A stretch of 64,000 nucleotides of DNA from Clostridium aciditolerans (GTDB lineage: Bacteria > Bacillota > Clostridia > Clostridiales > Clostridiaceae): positions 1 to 64,000 of the forward strand of contig NZ_JAEEGB010000006.1 of NCBI RefSeq assembly GCF_016316925.1. Reading direction: 5' to 3'. The translations under genes were made by a program, and so were the position numbers. Below, in pieces: positions 44,263 through 53,067 of the stretch; within the stretch, counting starts at the first letter, position 1, and the number at the start of each line of letters is the position of its first letter. The notes under the pieces were generated by a model. It worked only from the letters and a program-made list of their open reading frames with translations. It was not told the origin of the DNA and did no database searches.

Positions 44263-46326
44263 CTAATACTTTTCCTTTAAATATTTAATAACTTTTCTAC
44301 CAAAATCCGTTATTAAACTTCCACCTCTTCCTACGAAAACCTTTGCCATCGAGAACTTCTCAAGATTAATTAATATAGTTCTTATCTCCTGCTCACTTAA
44401 AAAAACGTTATGTTCTGTTGCAATTTTATATAAGGTTCTTCTTCCAAGTCTGCTTTTATTAATATAGCTTTTTTCCAATTCTTCTAGAATAAATAAGTAC
44501 TTCTCTATCTTTCCTTCTGAGCTTTCCCAAAACTCATCTAATATACTTTTTTCATTTAAAGTTAAAATAATATCATTTCCATCTTCCTCATTATCGAAGG
44601 GAAGATCTATTACATCTATTTGTTTTAATCCAAGATTAGCAAAATACTCAACGTAGTTTTTAAGTTCTCTAATATTTCCTTTCCAATTATGATTTAATAA
44701 AACTTCTTTTGCTTCCTGTGTTAGCTCAAATTCACTATAAAATTGTTTTTTAATTTTATCAATTAACGGTAGGATATCTTCTTTGCGATCTCTAAGAGGA
44801 GGTAGTTTCAACGGAAGTACCCTTAACCTATAGTACAGATCTTCTCTAAACTCGCCCTCCTTAACCATTTCTTTTAGGTTCCTGTTTGTTGCTCCAATTA
44901 CTCTAATGTTTACATTAATAAGTCTATCGCCTCCGATTCTCATAACTTCCCTCTCTTGAAGAGCCCTCAGAAGCCTCATTTGAAGATTAAGAGGCATTTC
45001 TCCAATTTCGTCAAGAAACAATGTTCCATTATGAGCTAATTCAAAAAGCCCTGGTTTTCCTCCTTTCCTCGCTCCTGTAAAGGCTCCTTCCTCATATCCA
45101 AAAAGTTCGCTTTCTAAAAGGCTTTCTGGAAGTGCACCACAGTTTATTGCCACAAACTGATAATTTCTTCTTTTCGAATTATTGTGTATAGCCTGAGCAA
45201 AAAGCTCTTTTCCCGTTCCACTTTCGCCTGTAATTAAAATGGAGGATTCTGATTTCGCCATTCTTCTTGCTATATCTATACATCTTTTTATTGCTTCACT
45301 TTCCCCTTGTATATCCTCAAATCCATATTTTGCTCTATGTCCTTTGCCTATAAGCTGTTCCCTTAATTTATGCTGTTTCTTTTCTATATCATTGAACTTT
45401 TTTACAATGGCAACAGCTCCATATAACTTGTTTGAATGTATTATAGGATCAACAGACACAACTATATCATATCCATTTATTCTTATAAGTTTTTCTTTGA
45501 CAGGCTCTAGATTTTCTAAAACATATTTGAAAGGAATATCCGGCAGCACATGCAACCCATGTTTTCCGATTATATCACTTTTTTTATATCCTATAATATT
45601 TTCAGCACCTTCGTTATAATTAGTTATTATTCCTTTAGATGTAATACCTATAATACCATCATCTAGTACCTGAAGTAATATATCTATTTCACTTTCAAAG
45701 CGATTTGTTTGTCCTATTATTGTTGACAATCCAGCATCAGTAGTTACAATTTCCTTATAACTTTTCCTAATATTCTGTCTTTGCAAAATATGAATTAAGT
45801 TTAACTTTGCTCCAATATTCATTATTGTACTTACATCCAAAAGACTGCCGCCAATATCTATAACTTTATTTGAAATGTTTGAAACATATTTTGTTTCCCC
45901 TAATACAATTACAGTCTTTTCTTCGATGCCTATATTAATACCTGGACAAATAGGCGTCAATTCTATATGTCTAACTCCTAACTGATATATCACCGAAACC
46001 ATTTGTGACGCCATATCTACATTTTCATCCATTAATAAGGCTTGTGTACCCTCTGGAATAGCCATAATTTTTTCTAAAGAAGATTTTAAAATTGTTCTAT
46101 TTGCAATAACAATCTCACTTCTCTTATTTATATAGGGCTTAATGAGCTTAAATATATTATAAGATTGGATTAATATTAAATCCGCTTGTATACCTTCTTT
46201 TATATATTCACTATCTATACAAAATCTATCTACAATGATATTATCTGAAAATAAGCTTATAATTTGCTCATTATAGGTATCAGCAGTTGATGTACTATAA
46301 CTTATGATAGCTAACCTTTTCTTCAT
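44263..46326 (-). CDS. Sigma-54-dependent activator with PrpR-like N-terminus
   Basis: A 687-residue enhancer-binding protein. Residues 1-185 form a PrpR_N-type sensor. A PAS domain spans about 210-310. The AAA+ domain (about 335-570) has Walker A GESGTGKE (367-374), GAFTGA (414-419) and GTLFLDEIGEM. The C-terminus lacks a Fis-type helix-turn-helix; instead GRRTLYKIATEHN..LSEQEIRTILINL looks like a winged helix. It is the nearest activator to the consensus sigma-54 promoter of the buk-ior operon and probably controls it, with an aryl or acyl-CoA metabolite as possible ligand (inference). A reading frame extends 19 codons upstream into a family B repeat, but ATG 46326 with AGGAGGAAACAT is the start. 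Confidence 0.88.
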   Translation of the reverse strand: MKKRLAIISYSTSTADTYNEQIISLFSDNIIVDRFCIDSEYIKEGIQADLILIQSYNIFKLIKPYINKRSEIVIANRTILKSSLEKIMAIPEGTQALLMDENVDMASQMVSVIYQLGVRHIELTPICPGINIGIEEKTVIVLGETKYVSNISNKVIDIGGSLLDVSTIMNIGAKLNLIHILQRQNIRKSYKEIVTTDAGLSTIIGQTNRFESEIDILLQVLDDGIIGITSKGIITNYNEGAENIIGYKKSDIIGKHGLHVLPDIPFKYVLENLEPVKEKLIRINGYDIVVSVDPIIHSNKLYGAVAIVKKFNDIEKKQHKLREQLIGKGHRAKYGFEDIQGESEAIKRCIDIARRMAKSESSILITGESGTGKELFAQAIHNNSKRRNYQFVAINCGALPESLLESELFGYEEGAFTGARKGGKPGLFELAHNGTLFLDEIGEMPLNLQMRLLRALQEREVMRIGGDRLINVNIRVIGATNRNLKEMVKEGEFREDLYYRLRVLPLKLPPLRDRKEDILPLIDKIKKQFYSEFELTQEAKEVLLNHNWKGNIRELKNYVEYFANLGLKQIDVIDLPFDNEEDGNDIILTLNEKSILDEFWESSEGKIEKYLFILEELEKSYINKSRLGRRTLYKIATEHNVFLSEQEIRTILINLEKFSMAKVFVGRGGSLITDFGRKVIKYLKEKY

Positions 46327-46335
46327 ATGTTTCCT

Positions 46336-46453
46336 CCTTTTAGTGGTCACACTGGGTAATTTTGCTCGTTTCCCTTCGGTCACTGGGTAACTTAAAATTT
46401 TCGCTTCCGATCACAAGTTACCCGTAAAAGTTCATTTAGAACTTTTACCTTCT
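46336..46453 (-). repeat. Family B hairpin repeat, copy 3
   Basis: Hairpin GTAAAAGTT-CATTTAG-AACTTTTAC at 46424-46448. On the minus strand the repeat continues through GGGTAA..AGTTACCC segments to CACTAAAAGGAGGAAA, which is the ribosome binding site of the sigma-54 activator. Copy 2 ends almost identically upstream of grdA. The remainder of the 46327-46688 gap is an AT-rich promoter region. Confidence 0.75.
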
Positions 46454-46688
46454 CTTAAGTTTAAGTAAATTGCCATGTAAATTATACTTCTACTAAAAAT
46501 TATATCACAAACTAAAAAAGAAGTATTATTATTGTATTTCCAAACTTTCACATAAATGATAACATGTAAATATAAAAATATGTTATATTAGATATATAAT
46601 ACAACTTTTTTATACACAGTATACCAAATAAATCAATTTTAACCAGCAATATAATAGTTTAAATAGACAAAGTTGGAGGGCAATGCTT

Positions 46689-49238
46689 ATGAGCAAAACT
46701 TTAGTTAAACGAGTAGGCCTAATAATTAGTTTTGTATTATATGTTGTTTTAAATATAAATACCTATGTAAAAGCAGAATCTCATAAAAAGGTTTTAATTC
46801 TTCACTCATATTCAGAAGATTTTAAATGGACAAGTAATATTTCTACTGGAATCAGATCTGTATTAGGTGATGTAGATAAAATTGATTTACTATCTACTTA
46901 CATGGATACAAAAAGAGTTAACAACAGCGCCTACATCGAAAGTCTTAAAAATCTATATAAAATAAAATATACAGATACTAAATTTGATGCCATAATTTGT
47001 TCAGATAACGATGCATTAAATTTTCTAGTTAAATATGGGGATAGCTTGTTCCCCAATACACCTGTTGTGTTCTGTGGGGTAAATAATTTTAACCAATTAA
47101 TGCTAAATGGACATAAAAATTATACTGGTATAGTCGAAACAATTGATATAGAACCAACTATTAAGTCAATGATAAAACTTCAACCTAATATTAAGAATAT
47201 AATAGTAGTTTGTGATTCTACACCTACAGGAAAGTTAAATGAAGAAGATACTAAAGATATTATAAAGCGCATGAGATTAGACGTTAACTTTCATTTTTAT
47301 CGTGATATAAATATTGAAACATTAGATGAAACTGTAAAAAAATTTGGTGATAACACTGCAGTTCTCCATGTAGGCCAACTTAAAAATAATGAGGGAGAAT
47401 TTATTAACTACGAGAATATAGGTCCTTTAATTAGCAAACATATAAAGGCAGCCAACTACATATGCTGGGATTTTGCTTTAGGAAATGGTTTATTAGGCGG
47501 CAAAGTACTTAATTCTACAGAGCATGGTAGAGCTGCTGCACAAATAGCGCTTAAGATATTAAATGGTGAAAAAGTAGAAAATATACCTATATTATCAAAA
47601 AGCGTAAGTAGTTATACCTTTGATTATAATCAACTAGAGAATTTGAAAATTGATACAGACAAGCTCCCAGATGGAAGTGCAATAATAAATAAAGATTTTT
47701 CTTTTTATGAAACCTATAAAAAGCTAGTTTGGTCCGTAATCAGTATACTTATTATATTGTCTACATTTATAATTATACTTTTTATAAATGTTAAGAGAAG
47801 AAAAGAAAGCGAAAGAAAACTTCAAGAAAATTTCGAAGAATTAAGTGCTGTATATGAAGAGCTTACAGCAACAGAAGAAGAGCTTAGAGCTCAATATGAT
47901 GAACTCCAGGAAAGTGAAGAATTTTTGAGATTAAGTGAAGAAAGATATAAGCACTTAGCTTACTACGATAACTTAACTTCTCTTCCTAATAAAATTTCTT
48001 TTGTAGGCGAATTAGACAAAGCAATAGATTCTTCTAGCAAAGCTGGAGAAAAAGGAGCCGTTCTTTTTATAGATCTTGATAACTTTAAAAGAGTGAATGA
48101 TACCTTAGGCCACCACTATGGTGATATATTGCTTAAAGTTGTGGCAGACAGATTAGAAGCTATTATCGATAGGAATAACACCCTTTATAGATTGGGCGGA
48201 GATGAGTTTTTAGTTCTTATGAAAAATGTAGAGAATAAGAAACTTATTGCGAATACTTGTAAAAAAATAACAAATAGTTTTAGAACTCCTTTTGAAATAG
48301 ATGGAAAACAAATTTTTACAACGGTTAGCATAGGAATTTCATTATATCCTAATGACGGACTTGATTCTAATTCGATTTTAAAAAATGCGGATACAGCAAT
48401 GTACAGAGCAAAGGATTTAGGTCGAAATAGATATGAGTTTTATAACATAGAAATGTTTAACGAAATCCTAAAAAAGTCTCAAATTGAAAAAGGATTAAGA
48501 GATGCTATAATAAAAAATGAATTTCAATTATATTACCAGCCTCAGATTGAATGTAAGACAAGAAAAATCAAGGGAATGGAGGCTCTATTGAGATGGAAGA
48601 GCAATGATTTCGATTTTGTTTCTCCAGCAGAATTCATTCCTATTGCAGAGGAAACTTCTTTAATAGTGCCAATCGGTCAGTGGGTACTGAAAACTGCTTG
48701 TAAGCAGGCAAAACAATGGCTCGATTTTGGTTATAATTTAGGGGCAATAGCTGTAAATGTTTCTATCGTTCAACTTCAGCACCCAGGGTTTATCAATATA
48801 GTAAAAAGCGCTTTAATTGACAGCAATCTTCCACCAAAGCTTTTAGAAATTGAAATTACGGAAAGTGTGCTTATGCAGTGCTTGGATTATAATATAGTAA
48901 TCTTAAACGAATTAAAAAAATTAGGAGTTAATATATCTTTAGATGATTTTGGAACAGGCTATTCCTCTTTAAACTATTTAAGAATACTTCCAATAAATAA
49001 CCTTAAGATAGACAAATCTTTTATTGATTCAATCCATCTAAATAGCGGCGATAAAGAAATAACAGATGGTATAATTCAACTAGCCCATAAGATGAACTTA
49101 ACTGTAATTGCTGAAGGTGTGGAATGGGAAAATCAGTTCCAGATACTTCAATCTCTAAATTGTGAAATGGTTCAGGGATATCTATTCAGTAGGCCTATAC
49201 CAGCTGATCATATCGAAAACTTGAGTGATTTAATGTAA
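46689..49238 (+). CDS. Membrane GGDEF-EAL protein with ABC-substrate-binding-like sensor
   Basis: An 849-residue protein. A signal-anchor helix (about 10-28) leads to an extracellular domain (30-320) like ABC_sub_bind proteins (KKVLILHSYSEDFKW; FPNTPVVFCGVNNFN). A second transmembrane helix (about 345-368) and a Glu-rich coiled coil follow. The GGDEF domain (about 420-585) is intact at RLGGDEFLVLM, with DLDNFKRVNDTLGH. The EAL domain (about 600-845) has MEALLRW, ITESVLM and DDFGTGYSSL. It may both make and degrade c-di-GMP under control of an external solute. ATG 46683 is two bases from GGAGGG; ATG 46689 has correct spacing and is chosen. Confidence 0.9.
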   Translation: MSKTLVKRVGLIISFVLYVVLNINTYVKAESHKKVLILHSYSEDFKWTSNISTGIRSVLGDVDKIDLLSTYMDTKRVNNSAYIESLKNLYKIKYTDTKFDAIICSDNDALNFLVKYGDSLFPNTPVVFCGVNNFNQLMLNGHKNYTGIVETIDIEPTIKSMIKLQPNIKNIIVVCDSTPTGKLNEEDTKDIIKRMRLDVNFHFYRDINIETLDETVKKFGDNTAVLHVGQLKNNEGEFINYENIGPLISKHIKAANYICWDFALGNGLLGGKVLNSTEHGRAAAQIALKILNGEKVENIPILSKSVSSYTFDYNQLENLKIDTDKLPDGSAIINKDFSFYETYKKLVWSVISILIILSTFIIILFINVKRRKESERKLQENFEELSAVYEELTATEEELRAQYDELQESEEFLRLSEERYKHLAYYDNLTSLPNKISFVGELDKAIDSSSKAGEKGAVLFIDLDNFKRVNDTLGHHYGDILLKVVADRLEAIIDRNNTLYRLGGDEFLVLMKNVENKKLIANTCKKITNSFRTPFEIDGKQIFTTVSIGISLYPNDGLDSNSILKNADTAMYRAKDLGRNRYEFYNIEMFNEILKKSQIEKGLRDAIIKNEFQLYYQPQIECKTRKIKGMEALLRWKSNDFDFVSPAEFIPIAEETSLIVPIGQWVLKTACKQAKQWLDFGYNLGAIAVNVSIVQLQHPGFINIVKSALIDSNLPPKLLEIEITESVLMQCLDYNIVILNELKKLGVNISLDDFGTGYSSLNYLRILPINNLKIDKSFIDSIHLNSGDKEITDGIIQLAHKMNLTVIAEGVEWENQFQILQSLNCEMVQGYLFSRPIPADHIENLSDLM

Positions 49239-49241
49239 TTT

Positions 49242-49284
49242 AAAAGTGTAGATGCTTTTAAAAACTAAAACCAGCTACACTTTT
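49242..49284. terminator. Bidirectional terminator
   Basis: AAAAGTGTAG (49242-49251) pairs with CTACACTTTT (49275-49284) between convergent genes; both flanks end in T-runs on the outgoing strand. Confidence 0.75.
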
Positions 49285-49288
49285 ATCC

Positions 49289-50497
49289 TTAAACTCTTAA
49301 ACTAATTGGCTGCAGTACGACAAAGGTATTTTCCATTTTTTCTACCTTCCAATTTAGAATCATACAAGAATCCAGTTTTGGTCTATACATATTAACTGCC
49401 TCATCCTTAAGAAACATTTTTAGATTATATGCGGCATATATGAACGCCGCTTTTTTCTTATTTGTATCTGTATATTTTCTTAGATTAATTAACCCTGAGG
49501 CAACTCCTGCCAAATGAAATGAAGGATTATACAAACTATTTCTGCTATCTGAAACTACTAGTTTAACATTTTCTCTAAGCTTAGGCATAAGTTGTCTAAG
49601 TAAGCTCATTCCTCTTCCCTGCGGAATTTCTACTTCTGTAATTCCTTCACTTAAACTTTCGCAAACCTTACTCCATAACTCCCTGCTAGATTCTTTATCG
49701 ATTTCTAGATAATCTCCTAAGGTAATAGATTCAAGGTATCTTAAATCATGAAAAACATTACATTCCTCAATCAAATCACAGAAATCAATTATAATTGGCT
49801 TATTTTCAGTAATGATTATGTTATCTCCTTGAAAATCTCCATGGGCATAAGCTGTAAGGCAAGTTACCTTTAAACCATTCCAAACATCTTCATTATTAAA
49901 ATAATAATATGGGTTGGGCAGTAATATATCTGTCCCATCTAAAGATATCCACTTTGTATATTTATCTACTCCTATTGATTTGAAAGCCTGTTCGTACTTA
50001 TCATCCATATATCTATAGGAAAGTTCATTTTTAACTATATCTTTAGGTGATATGTACTTCTTTGCATGTTCTTTATTCCAGATAAACAAAAATTTAGTCA
50101 TTTTTGAAATTATACTATCTTTAAGATCGTCTTCATTAATAACCTTGTCCAAAAATGTTTCACTTTTATATATGTCATCACCTGCTAAATCATATAGATT
50201 TGCATGTATAGTAGACTGTGTTTTACTTTCTATTTCATAGTTTGCTATAAGTTTAGCAATATATTTATGCATATTATTTTGTACAGCTAAATCATATGCT
50301 TTTTGAAATACTTCTGCTTCATTGCTACTTGTTATCTTTAATATTCCTACCCTGTTGTCAGCTCCATATTCAACCATATATACTCCTGCTCCAGACCTTC
50401 CTCCATTAAATCTCTTCAGTACTTCTACAGGAGCAATTTTATCCTTAGCCTCATCACTTATTTTATTTATTTCGTCCAATATTCCTACAATATCCAT
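49289..50497 (-). CDS. APH/choline-kinase-fold phosphotransferase
   Basis: A 402-residue kinase-like protein. The catalytic loop and metal-binding motif are AYAHGDFQGDNIIITENKPIIIDFCDL (HGDxxxxN then IDF), as in aminoglycoside phosphotransferases and choline kinases. An N-terminal lobe with VLKRFNGGRSGAGVYMVEYG would bind ATP. The acceptor is unknown: a small hydroxylated metabolite or an antibiotic are both possible, and the size is larger than typical APH enzymes. It stands alone. GTG 50500 directly precedes ATG 50497; the ATG, with AGGGTGG, is chosen. Confidence 0.65.
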   Translation of the reverse strand: MDIVGILDEINKISDEAKDKIAPVEVLKRFNGGRSGAGVYMVEYGADNRVGILKITSSNEAEVFQKAYDLAVQNNMHKYIAKLIANYEIESKTQSTIHANLYDLAGDDIYKSETFLDKVINEDDLKDSIISKMTKFLFIWNKEHAKKYISPKDIVKNELSYRYMDDKYEQAFKSIGVDKYTKWISLDGTDILLPNPYYYFNNEDVWNGLKVTCLTAYAHGDFQGDNIIITENKPIIIDFCDLIEECNVFHDLRYLESITLGDYLEIDKESSRELWSKVCESLSEGITEVEIPQGRGMSLLRQLMPKLRENVKLVVSDSRNSLYNPSFHLAGVASGLINLRKYTDTNKKKAAFIYAAYNLKMFLKDEAVNMYRPKLDSCMILNWKVEKMENTFVVLQPISLRV

Positions 50498-50684
50498 CAC
50501 TAAACCACCCTATAAATATAAAACTTATTCTATATGTTATATTATAACTATTAATAATAAACAAGTCATCAAGAAAAAATGAATATATTATTAAATTAAA
50601 TATAACATTAAGCGGTAATATTTATTTTAAAATATTGTTTATTTTACTTTATATTCAAAAGTTAAGTGAAAGATTAAAATAATT

Positions 50685-51020
50685 TTATAATTCATATGTA
50701 TTTAAAATTGGAATAACATTTATTATAGGTACTTCATAAGGATGAACTTCTTTTATCGTATCCACTGTTTTTATCAATACTTCTTTGCCACAGCAAAATT
50801 CAACCTTACACTCTTCTGCATAACAAATTTCTCCAACCTCACCTTTAAAAGGATCAGCGCCCTGAAGTGGTCTCCATGAGCCAGTCACTTTAGAAACAGC
50901 CATACAATTATCATAGTTCCCACCTATAGTAAGCGCTCCAATATCATTTAGACTTTTTCTTAAATTTTTTAGATATTCCTCCGGTATAAAAGTTTCCACT
51001 TTAAAAAAATTAAATTCCAT
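50685..51020 (-). CDS. NIF3/YqfO insert-domain-like small protein
   Basis: A 111-residue protein matching the CutA-like middle domain of NIF3/YqfO proteins: FKVETFIPEEYLKNLRKSLNDIGA, a conserved Gly-x-Tyr-x-x-Cys (GGNYDNC), the GSWRPLQGADPF loop, and HPYEVPIINVIPI at the end. It is a stand-alone copy of the domain; the metal-binding NIF3 halves are absent. Homologs probably trimerise and may bind metal or a small ligand. GAGGAGGAATGCAAA precedes the ATG. Confidence 0.7.
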   Translation of the reverse strand: MEFNFFKVETFIPEEYLKNLRKSLNDIGALTIGGNYDNCMAVSKVTGSWRPLQGADPFKGEVGEICYAEECKVEFCCGKEVLIKTVDTIKEVHPYEVPIINVIPILNTYEL

Positions 51021-51280
51021 TTTGCATTCCTCCTCTAAATATTAGAATCATATAGATAAGTTAACTATAATTAAAGTTTGTATATGTAAAAAATTATTAG
51101 TAGTTCTATAAATTATTATAAAACGTAAAAATTTCATTACAGGATTATAATGGACTAAAAAAGTATAGTAAACGTTTTTTAACTATTAAAAATATTGCTA
51201 ATAGTCTTATTTAATATTTGTTTTTCTATATATTCCATGTTAATATTAACTCATAAGTTAAGTAAAGGGGGAACTGATAG

Positions 51281-51571
51281 ATGAGTACAATGAAAGAATT
51301 TGTTTTTTACCCACGTTTTGTTCAATTTCAAGGGGTTAGAGGTGTAACTGTAGATAATAGTCATAAAATATTAAATGAAATAGTTAGAGATGAAGAACTT
51401 AGTTTAGGTAATAGACAAGTTGGGAATAGAAGCTATCACGTTTTCTATTTTAAAAACGACTGTTTTGCAGTTTATTATCATGGTGGCGGCACAGATGCAT
51501 TATTCACTTCTAGATCATTGGATGAAGTTTTAGATTATATAAATGGTTTGAATCCTGAAGATTTTAAATAA
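51281..51571 (+). CDS. Hypothetical small protein
   Basis: A 96-residue soluble protein, not recognised. It has a mixed charge pattern, a central FYFKNDCFAVYYHGGGTDALF with three glycines after His, and a C-terminal helix. AAAGGGGGAACTGATAG precedes the ATG, so translation should be strong. A hairpin follows the stop, making it a one-gene unit. The upstream gap (51021-51280) is AT-rich without visible structure. Confidence 0.6.
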   Translation: MSTMKEFVFYPRFVQFQGVRGVTVDNSHKILNEIVRDEELSLGNRQVGNRSYHVFYFKNDCFAVYYHGGGTDALFTSRSLDEVLDYINGLNPEDFK

Positions 51572-51583
51572 GATATATGGATA

Positions 51584-51609
51584 GAGGCTTTGGCAACTGC
51601 TAAAGCCTC
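51584..51609 (+). terminator. Rho-independent terminator
   Basis: GAGGCTTT (51584-51591) pairs with AAAGCCTC (51602-51609), then ACACTATTTTAAAATTTT. Confidence 0.7.
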
Positions 51610-51654
51610 ACACTATTTTAAAATTTTCCTAGAATTAACTAATTATCTTTTTAA

Positions 51655-52290
51655 TTAAAATCTTTTTGCTACTTCCTTAGCTTTAGCTACGGCACTTGCT
51701 TTAATTTCCTCTGCCTTATCAGGCATTGCACTTACTCCTTCTACAATAATAGATTCTTTATCATTTATTCCTATAAAGTTTAGTATTGTATTTATATATT
51801 TGTCTCCCATTTCTAAATCGACAGCAGGTCCACTAGAGTACACTCCCCCTCTTGCCTGAATATGAACAGCTTTCTTATCTGTTAAAAGTCCTACTGGACC
51901 ATTGTCAGTATACTTAAAAGTCTTGCCTGCAATACAAATATTATCTATATAAGCTTTCATCTTTGGTGGTACAGTAAAATTCCAGAATGGTGTTACAAAG
52001 ACATATTTATCAACAGATATAAATTGCTCTAATATATCGTTCATAGCTGCTATCTTGCTTTGTTCCTCTGATGTTAAATTTTCAAAGGAAAATCCTTTTC
52101 CAAACTTATCCCATGCACTAAAAACAACTTCATCAATTAGCGGAATCTCCATCTTATATAAATCTACAGGTATTATTTCATCATTGGGATTAGCATTCTT
52201 ATAAGCATCTATAAAAGCACTTCCTACTGATAAGCTATATGAATATTCCTTAGACTTTGGATTTGCAGTAATATATAATACTTTTGACAT
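51655..52290 (-). CDS. azoR: FMN-dependent NADH:quinone/azo reductase
   Basis: A 211-residue flavodoxin-fold reductase of the AzoR family. It begins SKVLYITANPKSKEYSYSLSVG (FMN phosphate loop) and has FVTPFWNFTVPPKMKAYIDNI and QARGGVYSSGP around the isoalloxazine site. AzoR enzymes reduce quinones and azo dyes in two-electron steps, protecting against electrophiles. A frame from ATG 52341 would add 17 residues and also has a fair ribosome binding site; ATG 52290 gives the usual family start and has AAGGAGAATGTAAAA. The gene is divergent from a YodB-like regulator, as in Bacillus subtilis, with a family A repeat between. Confidence 0.85.
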   Translation of the reverse strand: MSKVLYITANPKSKEYSYSLSVGSAFIDAYKNANPNDEIIPVDLYKMEIPLIDEVVFSAWDKFGKGFSFENLTSEEQSKIAAMNDILEQFISVDKYVFVTPFWNFTVPPKMKAYIDNICIAGKTFKYTDNGPVGLLTDKKAVHIQARGGVYSSGPAVDLEMGDKYINTILNFIGINDKESIIVEGVSAMPDKAEEIKASAVAKAKEVAKRF

Positions 52291-52380
52291 TTTTACATTC
52301 TCCTTTTCATTTTTAAATATATTTTTTATAAATTCAAACATTTTTCACCCTTCTTCTTAAATATAGAATAAACAGAATTC

Positions 52381-52502
52381 TTGGCTTCAGGTGGAGTTTT
52401 AACTCCATCTGAAGTTTAGAAGTCGTTATCCAGGGACATAGCCGCTCTTTACTCCCACTTGAAGAAGATGGAAGTATTAGAGCGGGTAAGTCATCGGATA
52501 AA
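52381..52502 (+). repeat. Family A structured repeat, copy 4
   Basis: Hairpin CTTCAGGTGGAGTT..AACTCCATCTGAAG (52385-52414), then TTATCC, an inner stem GCCGCTCTTTACT..AGTATTAGAGCGG, and TCATCGGATAA at the end pairing with TTATCC. It sits in the 52342-52661 gap between azoR and its regulator, upstream of the regulator's promoter region. Confidence 0.85.
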
Positions 52503-52578
52503 CTAAATAATAATTTTTATACAAAGTGACAATAATATATATATTTACTTTATAAAATTAAATAATTTATTAAAACTT

Positions 52579-52595
52579 AGTTACTTTATGTAACT
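52579..52595. promoter_or_regulatory. Palindromic operator candidate for the HxlR/YodB regulator
   Basis: AGTTAC-TTTAT-GTAACT lies between the divergent azoR and HxlR genes, upstream of a GATAAAAT -10-like box. It is the clearest palindrome in this region outside the repeat and a plausible regulator site. Confidence 0.45.
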
Positions 52596-52661
52596 ATAGT
52601 ACAATAAGTCACTTACTTTTGTCAAGTAAATATGATAAAATAATTATAGGAGTTGATATAC

Positions 52662-52970
52662 ATGGAAAAATTTCATTTATGTCCTAGGTTTGAATCTGCT
52701 TTTGAATTACTAGGAAAAAGATGGACTGGATTAATCATACGATCCTTATTAAATGGAGCTAAGAGATTTTCTGATATTCAGGAAATAATACCTAACCTTA
52801 GTGCTCGTATGCTTACAGAAAGGTTTAAAGAATTGGAAGAACAAGGTATTATTACTCGTAAGGTTTACCCAGAAATGCCAGTACGTATTGAATATGAACT
52901 GACTGAAAAAGGAAGGGACCTAGAAAAATCTATGGACGAAATTCAAAAATGGGCTGAAAAATGGGCATAA
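52662..52970 (+). CDS. HxlR-family redox-sensing repressor (YodB-like)
   Basis: A 102-residue winged-helix protein of the MarR/HxlR group. The N-terminus MEKFHLCPRFESAFELLGKR places a single Cys at residue 7, matching the redox-sensing Cys6 of YodB, which is modified by quinones and diamide. The rest (WTGLIIRSLLNGAKRFSDI; LSARMLTERFKELEEQGII) is the DNA-binding core. It is divergent from an azoreductase gene, the arrangement known for YodB. A TTG at 52653 opens the frame but overlaps the spacing after ATAGGAG; ATG 52662 is chosen. Confidence 0.9.
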   Translation: MEKFHLCPRFESAFELLGKRWTGLIIRSLLNGAKRFSDIQEIIPNLSARMLTERFKELEEQGIITRKVYPEMPVRIEYELTEKGRDLEKSMDEIQKWAEKWA

Positions 52971-52974
52971 AATA

Positions 52975-53008
52975 GAAAGCTTCCTCTATTATTTTAGGGG
53001 AAGCTTTC
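52975..53008 (+). terminator. Rho-independent terminator
   Basis: GAAAGCTTCC (52975-52984) pairs with GGAAGCTTTC (52999-53008), one internal mismatch beyond, followed by TTAATTTC. It closes the HxlR gene. Confidence 0.75.
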
Positions 53009-53067
53009 TTAATTTCAGTAAACTTCAATTTTTATATTATTTTTAGAAATTTCTGTTCTAGTCTGGT

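Noticed and set aside
46327-46383. A 19-residue N-terminal extension of the sigma-54 activator
   Set aside because: The codons come from the family B repeat and lie upstream of the strong AGGAGG site of ATG 46326.
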